Program-made: the position numbers and the translations under genes
Notes under the pieces: model-generated
What the model was told of the DNA's origin: nothing
Databases searched by the model: none
The model's input: the letters and a program-made list of their open reading frames with translations, nothing else
Shown: piece by piece, positions 20,475-33,500 of the stretch
Layout: each line of letters begins with the position of its first letter
Position numbering within the stretch: the stretch's first letter is position 1
Origin: Phytophthora hibernalis
Taxonomy: Eukaryota > Oomycota > Peronosporomycetes > Peronosporales > Peronosporaceae
NCBI GenBank assembly: GCA_012656075.1
Contig: JAAKBF010000377.1
Span: 186,001-250,000 of the forward strand
Direction of reading: 5' to 3'
DNA: 64,000 nt

Positions 20475-23400
20475 TCATCGTAAGTCGGATTGATACTGCT
20501 GAATGCGTATTTCATCGGTCTTGACACTGCTGCCGGAAGCTTCCCATTCTTTTTCGTGTAGGGAAGACTTGATGGAAAGGCGTTTGCGGCCAGCAGTTGA
20601 TCCGGCACCTATATGCATATCGCTGGTACTACGACTGGAGAAATGACGCTGAATAGCAGATGACGGTGGAATGCCGTACATTTTGCTCAGTTTGTCATCG
20701 ATGCGGTCCATGTAGTCGTGCACAGCAGCGTTGACTTTATCAATTTCAACTCGCCGTCTGCTCTTTTGGGTTTGTACTTGGTGACCCACGTTCCACGAAG
20801 AGTTCGTGGGTGAGGTTGAAGACTTATCTGGTGAGGATGTGCTGGAGTCATCAACGCCACTCTGAAAACGAACCCCTTTACTCTGCGGAAAGGTATCACT
20901 CAAAGCTTTTGACACATCGAGCTGTTGCCACTCATTAAGAAAATGTTCTACCTCCTCCGAATGGCGAGACAAGTTCGCTCCCATTCGGGAAGGAAGAGGC
21001 GACACCGATGCTGATGGACTTGTGCTTGAGATATCGGTCACGCTATTCTCACACCGTCGTCGTGGAGAAGCGATAGTAGGTTCTTCATCGCATTGGTACC
21101 GATCATCGACCATTGGGACAAACGAAGTCTTCTTTTTCAACCTCATAGGTGCTTCAAATTTTATATCACTCGATCTGCACGATGCGTGTGCCTTTGCCCT
21201 GTGATATCCGAGGCTTTTTCTTCCAAGTCATACTCTTCACTGTCACTGCAGTCGTTGAAACTCTTTTCTAGTTCGCACAGTTTCTCCTCGGCGAGATCTC
21301 GCTCGGCATTCTCTTGCTGACGTCTTAGATGGTTCACTACCGTCTGTAATGTCGATTTCTCCTGAACCTCTTGCTCCAGTTGCCAACTCACTTTTTGATA
21401 GAGCTCATGCGCCTTCTTCACAGCCTGCCTGAGGCTGCGCACCTCTTCTTCCTGCCGTCGTGCAGCTACTTTGGATTTATCTGCCTTTACTTCTTCTTCG
21501 AAGGAAACGCTCTTCAGTTGGCGAAGCTCACGTTGTAGCGAAGATTTTTCAGATTCCATTTGAGTGATACGAGCTTCAGCAACTGCTACATCGTGTTGCA
21601 GTGTTTCCATCTTCGCTTGTGCTTCCACCAACTCGTCTTGTTTAAGCTGCATCTCCCCGTCCTTGGCTTCATGCTCTTGCTTCGTTCTCTGCGTCTCTTT
21701 GTCACTTTGACAACGCAAGGCAGTCATCTCATCCTGCAGATCTGCCGTCTTCTTCAGCAGAAGCTCCATGTTCTTCAAACTGTTTGCCTGCTGGTCAAGT
21801 TGGAACTGAAACTCATAGTTCTCTTTTTGCACCGAGTTGCGCTGGTAATGCAAGTCCTCGACGCGCTTCCCAAGAGCTAAGATCCGTTTGCGAATCAAGG
21901 CCACAGTTGGAATATCCTCCTCAAAAGTTGGAGTTCCTTCGTACTCAGCCATCATATCGTCACGTTGATCAGGTCTCTTTTTACTTTGACGCCGTCGACG
22001 CTCAAGCAAGGCCTGACAGTGGAAGTTTCCGTTCGTAGTGGCCACCAAAAGCTCTTTTGAAGCCGGGTTGATGGCCATCACTACCTTGAGAATCAAATTG
22101 CCGAGTGAAGATGGCATTTGTCCCGATGACGCCGGATTCGATTCCATAACTTCTGCTACCTTCTCAGTGACATCTAACTTCTTTAGCCGCTCCAGCAGTG
22201 GACGAAGTGAAAGTTTTGACAAGGTCTCCTTAGGGGACAGTATTTTGATGACCGTGGGCTGGGACGACAACGCACAGGTTCTCTTTCTGGATTTTGTCGC
22301 CTTGAGCGGTGCACAGAGCCCATATCCGCTTTGCTCATCGGACCTGGTGGGTGTGGCTCTGAAATGCGTAAAACGGTTCATGGCAAACACTGCAATGACA
22401 ACACGACGGAACACTCGCCGACGCTGTCGCTCCTTCATCTTCTCCTGATTTGGTACAGAAGCTGGAATCATTTCCTTGAGCACCTGGCCAATGCACTCAA
22501 TTTGTTCGTGAGATTGAGCGTAGTCAGCGTTTTCGCGCCAAAGAAGCCGCTTTTGAGCAAGTAAATCGCTAACTTGCAGAATTAATGGTTGTACAACCAG
22601 AACAAAGAGATGCAGGATCGTTGCAAATATCGGCAGATCCTCCTCAAAGTCGTCCACAACCTGCTGGAGTTTTGCGTTGTTTTCTCAACCCCAGCCAGTC
22701 GGGCCGATTCTTCCTGTAGCTTACTCTCCAGAGTGCTTCGCTCATTATCCACGTCTGCAATGCATTGCTCGAAGTGCAACTTTTGTTCCTTGAATTATTG
22801 TCATGAACGCGCTCCACGTCGTCGAGAGTTTGCTTGAATTCATCTGCCTTAGCAACAAGTTCTTTCTGCAGCAAATGTAATTGGGTTTGACTCTCACACA
22901 CATCACGGACATGCTTGTCACTTTCGCCTCTCCAGTGATCTCTCATTGAAACGAGAGCATCAATTTCCTTTCCAAAGCGGAAAATGACCGGGCTAGAGGC
23001 TCAGCACTCACAGACTCGGACTCACCCCAGGACGCCTCTGTTTCCAGCGCACGGGTCAGCTCCTTCCGCAAACGAAGAACAAACTGACCACACTTTTTGA
23101 GTTCTGCTTCCAGCCCTTCACTCTTCGCGCAAGCCTGCTCACTCCACTTCAGAACCTCCATTTTCTCATGCCTGACAATCTCGTGCGTCTGCTCTGCCAA
23201 TTTACGCTGCTCGCGGAGCTCCTTCATCTTTGCCGCATCACCAGCTCGTAAACGCTCCAACTCCGTTGCACGCTCTACCGCTAGAGCCAGCTTGCTTCCT
23301 TGCTGTCGAACGAGATGACGCGCTCGCTGGAATTCGTGCACAATATTCATCGTTTCATTACGCAGCGCGGAAATTGCGGCTTGAACAACCTGCAGCTCTG

Positions 23401-25325
23401 GCACCTCTTGACAGACCTCTTCACGACGTGATCGCCCAGAGGTTACTGGAGTCATTAGTGCTGCATCAACTGCATCACTTGAATCTGCCTGGCTAGACGT
23501 AGGCGAACAAATAGCATTTTCGACATACTTACGAAGAGCTTCGACTTGCCTTTGTGCAGTGCGCGCTTCTTCGGCCACCTCAACCTTCAAATCGTTCGAT
23601 GCTGCCTCAGACTCTGCTAACCGAGCCTCCATTGATTCACACTCCTCACGAATGTTGCCTATTGTAGTAGCGTCGCTTTTGTGTTTCGAGACGTGTTCTT
23701 CCAACTGCGCTACAAACCTTCGGAGCTGCTCCTGGTACGCTAACTTGCGCTCCTTCCAATGCTCCTGGAAGAGAGCCAACTGGCGTTCCAGTTCGCCCTG
23801 CTTATCCAGAAGCATGCCATTCTCTGCCTGCATGCGCTCCATTTGCATTTGCAGGTTACTATGCACGTTCTCGATCTTCTTGCGCTTTTCGCATTCTTGC
23901 ATGTGTGATTTTTGCAATGCCTCCAGACCTTCCTCCATGCGTTTAACGCAATCTGCAGCGGATGTCTCAACAGACTCGCATTGAGCAGTCTTGTCATCAA
24001 TAACCGCAGACAGCTCAGCAACCTCACGCTTTGTGTCTTTCAACTGAGAGCGCCGCTCAGCGACCTCTTCCTCTAGGGATGCAATAGTCTTCATGTAAAA
24101 TCCAAGCTCTTCCCCGGTACGATTTTCTTGCTGGCGAAGCTGCTTCGTGTTACGCTTCCAGCGTTTAGCCTCCAGCACCAACTCTGAAATCTTAATTTGT
24201 GATTCATGTTGTAGCTTGTCATGCGCCTCACGGACCTCCTGTAGCACAGCTTGGAGATCACGGTTTTCAGCATGAGCTCCAGTCAGTCGCTTTTGAGTAA
24301 CCTTCAGCTTTTGTGTTGTCTGAGCTGCCGCCTCAAGGCTCGATTGATCACTCTGACCTTTTGCATCCAGCTCACGAATCTCATCACGTAAACGCTTCAC
24401 TTCGCGCTCTCGGATCTCGTCGCGTTCTCTGAGCGTTGCATTTCGTTCTCGTAGCGACCGTGATTCTTGTCGGAAACGATTGTTCTCCAGTTGCAATCGA
24501 CGGAGAAGCTCCATCTGGCGGCGCAGCGCATCATTTGATGCTTCTTGCTGCTGCACGGCCTCGTAAAATGCTGCCGGTGCGTTCGGTCGGGCTCCAGAAA
24601 TAACATCTGCGATGGAATTCTCTCCAGAAGCTAAACGCTGGCGGTGAAACTCGGCTCGAGCCTTTTCCTTGATACGACGAAGCATGTTTTGAGCATTGCT
24701 ATCGTCGTCGTCATCGTTTATATCTCCGGGAAGAGCAGACTGGCGGTGAAGTCGATCGTTGCGAGCAAAGCTGGTAGTCTGGCGTGAGAGGGTGTTTTTG
24801 CATATAAGTTCATCCTTCTGGAATCGGAATGTTGCCTTGGCAGCTTCGACCAGCTTCTTGGGGGGCTATTGTGCTGTTTAACGAAGTGCTCTAGGTCTCC
24901 GCTTGACTGCGGCGAATTGCTATTGTCCGAATACGACGGACTTCCTGACTCTGATGAGGATCCCTCTGTCCGCATCACCGCGAAAACCTTCCGCTGGCGG
25001 GCGTAGTGTGCTTGTTGCTGTTTGAGATTTTGCTGCAATCTTTTTCTATGCGTTTTGCATCTCGGTCTTGTCGAGACTGAACTGGTCGCTGCAGCGGGGA
25101 CTCCTCTTCGTCGTTGCTTTCCTTGTGCTCGTCATCGTTCGTTTCAAGGCGATCGTCTCGTGCTCCATCTTGTGACAAATCGTCCAGATGGAGCATCAAC
25201 TCGGGTGATGGAGGCGCCGACGAGGTGTCCACCATGTTCTGTGCACCAGAAAGCGGAGGTGTATCGATCGTGTCCAGCGTCATGTCCTGTGCTGCATCCG
25301 CCGATATCGCGCGTGCACCCTCCAT
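20475..25325 (-). pseudogene. long coiled-coil protein, several frameshifts
   Basis: Unrecognised large protein of about 1,600 residues. It starts at ATG 25325 (MEGARAISADAA). The first 200 residues are acidic and Ser-rich. Then come long heptad-type coiled coils with few prolines (24685-22943; 22657-21200), with a less charged central block at about 22500-22050 (KILSPKETLSKLS, NLILKVVMAINPASKELL). The tail (21146-20475) is Ser-rich and basic with a KMYGIPPSSAIQRHF segment. The frame shifts near 25030, 24710, 22955, 22795, 22670 and 21180, some in short A or G runs. The segments join naturally, so I read them as one gene, possibly intact in life if these are sequence errors. Centrosomal, ciliary or Golgi scaffolds look like this, but no specific family is evident. 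Confidence 0.65.
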
Positions 25326-25706
25326 TGACTTGAAGCCGAGAGGTCCCACCTGCTCCTAAGTGACCAGGTCAAGTATAATAGGTTTCGGAGGTGCTAACTG
25401 CCGACACCTTCAGCTTTTTCACGCGTCCCAATCCACCGCAGACATCAACGGCCGCCCAACCGCCCGAAACTACAATACAGCAACAGCAACAGCACAAAGC
25501 CACCACTTACATGAATGGTGCAGACGAGCTGCACCAGCTCATTTCAAAAGTTCGCTATGTATTTTTCAGCTACGAAGCCACAGCCTGGTCCGCTTCAATC
25601 AACTGAAAAGTGGACAGCTGCTGGTTCCGTCTTCCGTCTACAAATGAATGCACGCTCGTGCACCTCAAGGAGTGAAAACTACAGACGACCTAAGTCGATC
25701 GCTCGT
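25326..25706. other. intergenic, upstream of the coiled-coil gene
   Basis: About 380 bases holding the promoter region of the coiled-coil gene and the 3' region of the Pho88-ankyrin gene. A short CAGCAACAGCAACAG run is at about 25481. No gene was seen. Confidence 0.5.
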
Positions 25707-26765
25707 CTAGTCCACGTCTTCCACTGTCGACGCGCCGGCCTTCCGCTGGCGCAGCGTCGACTCGTCTTTGCTATCGCCTCCCTTGGCAACGCTGGCTAGG
25801 ATTTCAACCACGTCGGCATTTTCCTCGCCCTTGGCCACCTCCGCCGCTGTCCGGCCATCAGAAGCCTTGACGGCTAGCAGCTGTTCGCGTTTGTTCGCCG
25901 AGATGCTCGAAAGCAGGGCGCCCGCGGCCTCCGGTCGGCCGTGGAAGGCGCTCCAGTGCAGCGCTGTCCACCCGTCTCCGTCCACCGCCAGCACATTGGT
26001 GCCAGCCTTTACCACCTTGTGGATAAACTCGTCCGTGTCCACAGGGGAGCCACAGGCCACCATAAGAGCCGTCCACTGGTCCTCGTCCGTCTTGGCGTTC
26101 ACTTTGCCCTTCACGGCCGTCCAGAGCTCGTCAAAGTCGGCGTCCGCGCCAGCAGCCAGCGCCGCAGCAATGGCCTCCTCGGGGATCGCGTCCTTCTGCT
26201 CCTTCTTGTCCGTAGAGGAAGCCGCAGCACTGGTCGCAGCAGGTACCGCGTCAACTCCAGCAGCGGCGGCCGCGTCCTCCGCTGACTCGCCCTCGAGGCG
26301 CTCGTTCCAGATGCGGCCGTTGCGGCGGCCCAGCAGATAGGCCTGCACCAGAGGGTTGTCCCACAGGTTCATGGGCATCATGACGCTCTGGATGAGCACG
26401 ACGTGGTTCACGCCCATCTTGAAGTGGATAACGGACGAGATGCCGGCGCCAATGAGCGTCTGCTTGAGGAACTCGTTGGCCTTAGCCAGTTCGTGCGCCT
26501 CGTACGTCGTCTCTGTGAGCTCCGCGTAGTTGGGCGACTGGTCGAAGGGCGACTTGGCGCCAGGGATGAAGATCTTGCGCGTGTCGTGCTTGCGCTCGAT
26601 GAGCTGCTTGAGGTAGAGCCCCACAAGGATGGCCGTGACTTGGCACACGAAGAAGGCGGTGCGCGCCGCCGTGAGGATCGTCTCGTTCTCGAAGTCGATT
26701 TTGCCCATGAGGAAGATCATGGGCAGCATGATGAACATGCGCATGGGGCTCTGCTTGCCCGCCAT
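25707..26765 (-). CDS. Pho88/SND3-like ER protein fused to ankyrin repeats
   Basis: An intact 352-residue protein starting at ATG 26765 (MAGKQSPMRMF); the frame stays open upstream but the residues there look non-coding. Residues about 5-170 match the Pho88 family, with the first membrane segment (MRMFIMLPMIFLMGKIDFE), a second (ARTAFFVCQVTAILVGLYL), then KIFIPGAKSPFDQSP and IHFKMGVNHVVLIQSVMMP. In yeast Pho88 is Snd3, an ER membrane protein of SRP-independent targeting. A low-complexity Ala-rich linker leads to ankyrin-type repeats at about 235-320 (WTALMVACGSP, GWTALHWSAFHGRPEAAGALL). The fusion is longer than the usual family length of about 190. The ankyrin part may recruit a client or targeting partner (inference). 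Confidence 0.85.
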   Translation of the reverse strand: MAGKQSPMRMFIMLPMIFLMGKIDFENETILTAARTAFFVCQVTAILVGLYLKQLIERKHDTRKIFIPGAKSPFDQSPNYAELTETTYEAHELAKANEFLKQTLIGAGISSVIHFKMGVNHVVLIQSVMMPMNLWDNPLVQAYLLGRRNGRIWNERLEGESAEDAAAAAGVDAVPAATSAAASSTDKKEQKDAIPEEAIAAALAAGADADFDELWTAVKGKVNAKTDEDQWTALMVACGSPVDTDEFIHKVVKAGTNVLAVDGDGWTALHWSAFHGRPEAAGALLSSISANKREQLLAVKASDGRTAAEVAKGEENADVVEILASVAKGGDSKDESTLRQRKAGASTVEDVD

Positions 26766-26936
26766 GGCGTCGGTCGCAACTTGTGGACTAGGGAGCGGGA
26801 GGAGGAATAAAGCTCGATGGGTCGCGTGACGTGGTAAGCTGCAGTCATTGTGAGCCATTTCACTAGATGGTTGTATGGACGGTGACAAATCGTTACGATT
26901 GGTCGAAAAGACGCGAGTTTTAGTCGATGAAAGAGC

Positions 26937-27887
26937 TCACCCGATGGGGCCCAGGACGAAGGAAAGCGCGAGGCGCGCGTCGCGAGAACTGCAGCTGCTG
27001 CTGCTCATGGGACCAATGTTGCCAATAGAGAAGATGTGGGAGCTTCTGAGCACACTGGCTACGCTTTCGTAGCTGCTCAGTAGCGGCCGCAAGGAACCGA
27101 CGAAGTCGAGACTTGAGTCGCAGCGGACTACGCGACTTTGGGCGTCCAACTGCAGCTGCAGCGTCATGGGCACGTGGATCTGCTGGTCGCTGAGTCGGTG
27201 GAGAAGTGGATAGTGCTGGGGCTGCAACAGACGTGGGAAAACGCACTGAAAAGTCGCAGACACGAGACGCAGCGACAGAGTGAGCTCCACGTGACACACG
27301 CGGTCGGTCATCTGCTTGAAGCTGCTGGGATGCAGCTGGAGAGAGCCGAAGCTCGTCGTGTAGCGCTGCCACTGCTCAAGGAACGAGTTCTGCCCACGCA
27401 GATCGTTGTGTAAAATGTCGTGGTGCGTTTTCTGCTGGACGAAGCGGATTTGCTCCTGGTCTGACAAGGGGCGTGGCAACCACGGTGCGGGCTCTGTGAT
27501 TGGGAAACCGGAGCGGAAGCAGTGGACGAGGTCTCGAGCGGTTTGCAGGTTGGTTGACGGAGTGTGTGAGCTCTTGGCTGATATCAGGCAGATGAAATGA
27601 TGTGACACGGTGTTCTGGAGCTGGCGCAAACGTAGTTGCAGACGCTGTACCTCGGATTCCAAGTTCTCAACTGAAGTCTTAAGGTCGCTCTCGTGTTGGC
27701 GCTTCTTCTGGATATATCGCAACTGTCGCGAACGATTCTGTGCGCGGCGATACTCGAGCTTATTTGGGTCGTCGCTGTTGATGGAGGTTGCTCCTGACGA
27801 CACACAGAGCACACAGAGCTGTCAGTAAAGCGTCATGGTGCCATTGCAACTAATGGCTGCACCTGGATAAGGAACACGCGGTGCCAT
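26937..27887 (-). CDS. bZIP transcription factor
   Basis: Basic region EYRRAQNRSRQLRYIQKKRQ followed by a leucine-zipper heptad series (LKTSVENLESEVQRLQLRLRQL in two stretches) near the N terminus; the remaining 200 residues form the conserved C-terminal part of oomycete bZIPs. The long open frame lacks an ATG. A short first exon at 27863-27887 (ATG, MAPRVPYP) joined across a 69-base intron (27794-27862, GTGCAG to GTCAG) gives an in-frame start, which is my choice. The basic region departs from the usual N-x7-R spacing, as in other oomycete factors, but keeps the Asn. It would bind DNA as a dimer in the nucleus. Confidence 0.75.
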
Positions 27888-28750
27888 TTTATTGATCACG
27901 TAACAGCTGACTATGATTTACGTGGTGCCTGCTCGGTCGACTTCCTGTTGACTTGTGACGCTGGAAGTTTGCATCCCTGTTAGCGAGGTTGTCAACAAGA
28001 AGGTCGCCGAAGGTCATGCAGGTTTGGACGTGCTTGTCACGCCTGTGCAAAACCTCTGGCATCGAAGTCCTTGTTGTTCGTGTCAAGTCAGAAGTGCGTA
28101 CCACATAAAAGCGGAAGCATTTTAGTGAAGGACGGCAGCTGCGCGTGCGTACACAACGCAAATGATAATCTCGCACCAGGATCGACGCACTTCGTTGAGA
28201 AGTGGCGATATTGCTGGCAGCAAGACTCTTGCCAAGAGTACTAGATTCTAGTAGTACATGTAGCTTTTGTCTGGAGACATTGTCGATCGAGGGAAGAGGC
28301 AAGAATGTAATCGTCGTTGCAAATGGTCCCTTTGCACTCTTGCAGTCAGAGATGTCGAAATACTTTAGTCTCTTGACAAAGAGTGAGCTGACTTGCCCTT
28401 TTCAGGCGTGCTCAAGGCAGTCACCTCGAGCTGCTACTTGATAGAGCTGAAGGAGCTGGCTCGCGTTTGTGTCATGCACTTGTGGATCCTGGTGGTGGTC
28501 TCCAGAAGCGAGCTCTTGACTGGCAAGTGTTGGGGCTGACGTGCCGTCAAGTACATCTGATAATCTGTAGGCGATCACGTATCAGTAACAGGCGTCACGT
28601 GGCATTAACCCCTCTTACCTGTCGTTCAAGAAGTTTTTCAAGTAGTTCATGAGGTCGTCTACATGTACGTGGTTCCTGTCCATAATTCTGACAAACAACC
28701 CAAATGTCACCCCACAAGCCATCGCACAGCAGCGTCACACCAACAATCTC
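27888..28750. other. intergenic
   Basis: About 860 bases between the bZIP promoter and the end of the next minus-strand gene. Open frames (such as 27889-28302 minus) show no family likeness and no conserved composition. No RNA gene or repeat was recognised. Confidence 0.45.
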
Positions 28751-29370
28751 CTACACTGGAGCTTCCAGTCGTGCCAATTGCAGCTTCGACATATCAACTG
28801 CTCGACCGCGTGGCTTGAGCTTCATTTTGCTGCGAGTCTTGGCAGCCTTCGCACGGGGTTTCCGGTTACGTCCAGGGGCCGAGTGCGTGCTTCTTGTGGC
28901 TTAGCTGAGATGGTTTTCACCTGGCCCTGTAGTCCATCAAGCTTCGTGCCCCGCTCTTTCTCCTGCTCCTGGAGTTCGTCCACAGCGCACCGAACTCGCT
29001 GCAGCTGCGTCTTGGCCTCGTCCACAGCGCCATGAATCAGCTGCAGCTCCGTCCTGAGGCCTGCGAAATTGTCCGCAATGAAGTCCATGTGCTGCAAACT
29101 CAGCGGGAACACGACAGGCTGAGGGAGAGGCAGCAGCTCCTCCTTGGCGACTGGAACTTCACTAACAACAAGAAACTTCTGCTGCAGCCAGCGCCACACA
29201 AGAGGAGCTGCCCCAAGCACAGCCTCGATCTGTTGTGCGTACTGGAAGCTCCATGACTCGTAGAGCATCTCCAAGTCGACAGCCGTCGCTCTGGTAGCCT
29301 TGCGGACGGGGGCTGGAGCTACGACGCGCATGGCGAAGTGTCGGAACGAGACCAGAGGGAAAGTGCTCAT
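28751..29370 (-). CDS. small unknown protein with coiled coil and basic tail
   Basis: Not recognised. The start is ATG 29370 (MSTFPLVSFRHFAMRV). The N-terminal third is hydrophobic/aromatic (EMLYESWSFQYAQQIEAVLG, VWRWLQQKFLV), followed by a coiled coil (ELQLIHGAVDEAKTQLQRVR, then DELQEQEKERGTKLDGLQ). The frame as given stops at 28822. In another frame the sequence continues as a strongly basic tail (RKPRAKAAKTRSKMKLKPRG) to a stop at 28751, so a one-base shift near 28880 is likely. The Lys/Arg-rich tail could direct it to the nucleus or nucleolus (inference). Confidence 0.5.
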
Positions 29371-29627
29371 CGAGTGCGGAATTGAAGAGTGAATGTGGAA
29401 AGGCAAGTTGAAGTGGTGTGTATACGTCTTGTATACGCCTTGCTCACAAGTGGGACCACGTGCTGTTCGGAACAGCCTGTTCCTCGTTTAAGTTCCAGAA
29501 GAAACGTAAGGTGATGTGTTTCATGCCTGCTTGACCAGGATGGGTAATTCTTTTATTGTACTCGTTTGAACTACTAACTCATAATTGCGCTTTTCTTGGG
29601 TTTTGGCATGCGTTCGGCGCGGAGGGC

Positions 29628-30560
29628 TCAGTCGATCTTGCTCACACGATGCACGATCTGCACACCGACCAGCGCCTCGATGGCCACTACTACAGACCCT
29701 TCCACATCACTGCCAGGCGCGTCCTTAAGCACAGCCTGAGGGTCCAGTTCGAACTCGAGGATCGTCACTCCCTCACTCTCCATGTGGAGTCCGCACTTCT
29801 TGATCTCGACCTTGCCGCTGCTCACACTGGCGATCACGTCGCACACTTGCTTCAATAAATCATGATTGGGCAAGCGGCGCTCACCACCCTCCTCGCCAGT
29901 GGAATTCTCCTTCATAGCCTCCACCTTTAGTGAGAAGGTGGTCGCCATGACGTTCTCGATAGAGGTACCGTCCATCAAATGCTCGATATCCGGAATCAAG
30001 TGAGCTCGCGCCATGTCCAGATTACGCGGCGACCGCACCACCTCCATGGCCTTCTGGGCGAGACTTGTTTCATACATCATCTGAGCCCACTGCACAACCT
30101 CCTCTGCAGCCGGTCTTGTGCTTGGATCGTGGCACAACAATTTGCGAAGCATCGCAAGGATTTCAGGGCACCTTTTGCCGCGCGAAGGTTGGTGGGAAAC
30201 TTACTGTCTCGTGCGTCACGAAGGGTGACATATCGCTCCATTGTCGTTCCAAACCGGTCATGGCACAGTTCGAAGAGGATCATTCCCAGCGAGTAGAGGT
30301 CAGTCTTGGCGTTGTATTTCTTGCCTGCAACTTGCTCTGGACTTGCGTACAGATATGTGCCAACACCTGCTGTGACCTCGTTGCTCTCCGACATGTTCGA
30401 CCACATCGACGTAGATAAGGGAGTGTCCCTTAATCCACCCGAAGGAACTCCTTGCTGAGAATCATCCAGAGTTGTCGACGTGTTAAGGTTGTTCACGTTT
30501 GCAGCATAGCGTGATAAGCCGAAGTCTCCAAGCTTAATTTCGTCCCTTTCCGTGTCGGCT

Positions 30561-30592
<32 letters not shown>

Positions 30593-33500
30593 AATCAGTC
30601 CGCACGAGTGTACATGTGCCAGCGCGCTCGAAATTTGCACGAAAATCTTAAGCATCCTTGATAACTCCATCGGGCGAGTTGGCACCGCAAGATAGTCCCC
30701 CAAGTTGCGACCAGCACAGAACTGCATCTGGATGTATAACCAGTGGTCGCACTTTTCCGTTGCATTTAACGACGAGTCTTCGTCATTACCGAGACCGCCC
30801 GGGGAGCGAGAAGAAGCCACCTGAGACGGCAGGTTCCTCGAGCGCGGCTTATTCTGCACCACAAGATCTTCTTCCTTCCAGACATCTTCGACGCCAGAAG
30901 ACGACCCTCGCTCCCAATCAAAACCGTCGTCGTCATCGTTCGTACTGATCATGCTGCCGTTGCTGTAAAACGTCTCCAACTGTCGCTGGTTTCCTGAAAA
31001 CTCGAGCTCCGAAATCGGCGCAAGCAAGTTGCTGGTTGAATAGTTTCTCGCATTCACGAGACCCCCATTCGAGCTGGCATCCGAAGCAACCGAAGATGGT
31101 GGTAATGACGCTCCCTTTTCATTCTCTTCAACCTTTTCCAGCCACGCCTGATAGTACCGTACGATATTTGGGTGGTCTAACAAAGCCAAGATTTTAACCT
31201 CGCGCAAAAATTTCTGTAAGGTCTTGGAAGTCTGGTTCTTCAGGTTCAATCCAACTCGCTTAATTGCATACTTGCGTCCATCCAAGCGGTTTTCAGCGAG
31301 CATAACTTGGCCGAAGCCGCCCTTACCAATTGCTGAAAGCTCTTCAAATTCGTTCAAAAATCGGCTCTGGCACACGAATGGAAACAAAGCCTCAACCTCG
31401 TGTGGAGATGCATCAGAATCAGACGAGGATACCTCGGATGATTCTAGAGCGCTCGATTTTGCGTCGCTGGATTTTTCATCGGTGGTCTCATCTTCGTGAT
31501 CTAGGGAGTTAAAATCCGCACTTCTGCTAAACTTACTGGCAGCATGACTGCTGCTGCTATCACTACAGCAGCTCCCAGTAGTTGACTCCCTGATGAGCTT
31601 ATCGATTTTGCCCCGTTCAATGTTGTTCCAGATTCTTCCTCTTCAACGAAGATATCATCGTCCGAATCTGCCAGCTCAAACCGCCCGTTATCGAACACAT
31701 CATCAATAGCAGGGGATAAAAACTCAGCGTTGTCTTCGCCCACAGGCAGCATTTTGACTTCGTAAACATCTGAGACGTCGTCTTCTGTCAGACTCTTATC
31801 TCCAGCGTATGAGAGTGTTAGCCTCCCCCTGCGGATGATCCATGACCGGAAAGCCGAACAGTAGAAAATGATGTCGAGATATCCCCGACAATCATGTCTG
31901 TGAAAGACAACGAAGAGGAGGAAGTAGTCGCCGTCGTGGCATTAGAGTCTGCATCTGGGTCACATTCCAGACGTTTCTGCTTCCCACCGACGTGGCCGCC
32001 ATTGAGAAGGATTGCTGCAGCTTCATTCGCGGCAAGACGTGAAAAGTTCTCCATAAGCATCCCTTCAGTCGCTGGGTCAATACTTGCTCGTACTTCCGTC
32101 GAAAGAAAATTCACGTGTTCACCGTTCTCAAGCAGCGGCACTGGGCCATCCACACCCACAGTGTTCATCATGAGCGAGCGACTTATAACACTTGAAATAG
32201 TAATATCCTCTTCCCCTGGACGCTGAATGGTGAGTCGGTGAACATGAGACGTAAAAACTGGCTCTGGTCCATAGTCTTGATGGCGGACTGCGCCAAAGAA
32301 GTCGACAGGCCCTTTACGTAGCAGCCCCAAGCCAATAAAATACCACAAGTTGCTACGCCAAGCAGCATAGCACCCACATGAGTATATGTGATGAAAACAC
32401 CTTGCTTGCCGTCATTTACAATCGGCTCCCAGAAAATTTGTCGTCGGCGATGAGCACCCAGCTCCTCATGTACATGTAGATGTAAATCGCGAATTTCATT
32501 TGGTTGTCTCCGTTGAAAAGTGGGTGCGTTACCATATTTGACGTGTTCACCACCATGGTCCGTCACCCCGTCGTCTTCACTGGACTCCAAGAAGTAATGA
32601 TCTCCCAATAGACGGAGTCTGAATCGAGACTCCATTGCATCCCATGTGCGTGGAACCACAGGCACCACCTCCTTGTCTGCTCGCCGTTCATGTTTTACCT
32701 GCTCTTGATTCTTATCCATTGATTCTTGCTGAGCACTGTTTGCTTCAATGTGGTTATGATGTTGGCTGAACTCACCTGCCGCAACCTGGACTGGTGTGCG
32801 AACTCGCCTCGATGCGGTCGAGGACGGTCCATCCACCTTCCACTTGTAAAACGTCGCTCCACGCGTTATCGATACACCATACACAGCAAGTACGTCGAAG
32901 TCAGGAATCTGAAACTCCCACAACTGTTCCTTTGTCCAAGGATCGAACGCCACGATCGTGGAGCCCTCATCATTCAATGCAGAGTTGGGGTCCTTCGGCA
33001 TCACAAGGATCTCCGGAACCATGTTGTGGCCGCCATCACCAACAGAGCAGTGCGCTTGCTGTGCGAAGTCCAGGAAGAACTCGGAAATCTTGAAGCACCG
33101 CGCCGACGACACATTACGAGAGTGCACCGCACGAGTCGTGAACTCCGAGCGGCCAAAGATGATTTCACTTGGCATGGCCGTCGCTGCTGCGGACGATGAG
33201 TACGGGCGACGGAAGCCGCTTGCTGCATCCAGCTTGAACATCTCGAGTTTCTTCTCTCCAAACAGTAAAATATCAGTCGCAGCGCCATCCACACTTGGAC
33301 CAGTCACAGTCGCAGTCGGGTCTACTGCGACGCGTACCGGGCCGTTCATGTTGACAATGTCTCCCATAGTCATGCCGAGCTCCTTCACCTTGCTGTTGGA
33401 AAATGATACAACCTGCCGTCATAGGACGGCACCAACTGCGACATAAAGGCCGCACTGGCCGCCATGGCCTGTGCTGACGCCGCCTGCTGCTGCAGCACCG

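Noticed and set aside
26403..26810. 135-codon plus-strand frame opposite the Pho88-ankyrin gene
   Set aside because: GC-rich antisense shadow; the minus frame has clear domain matches.
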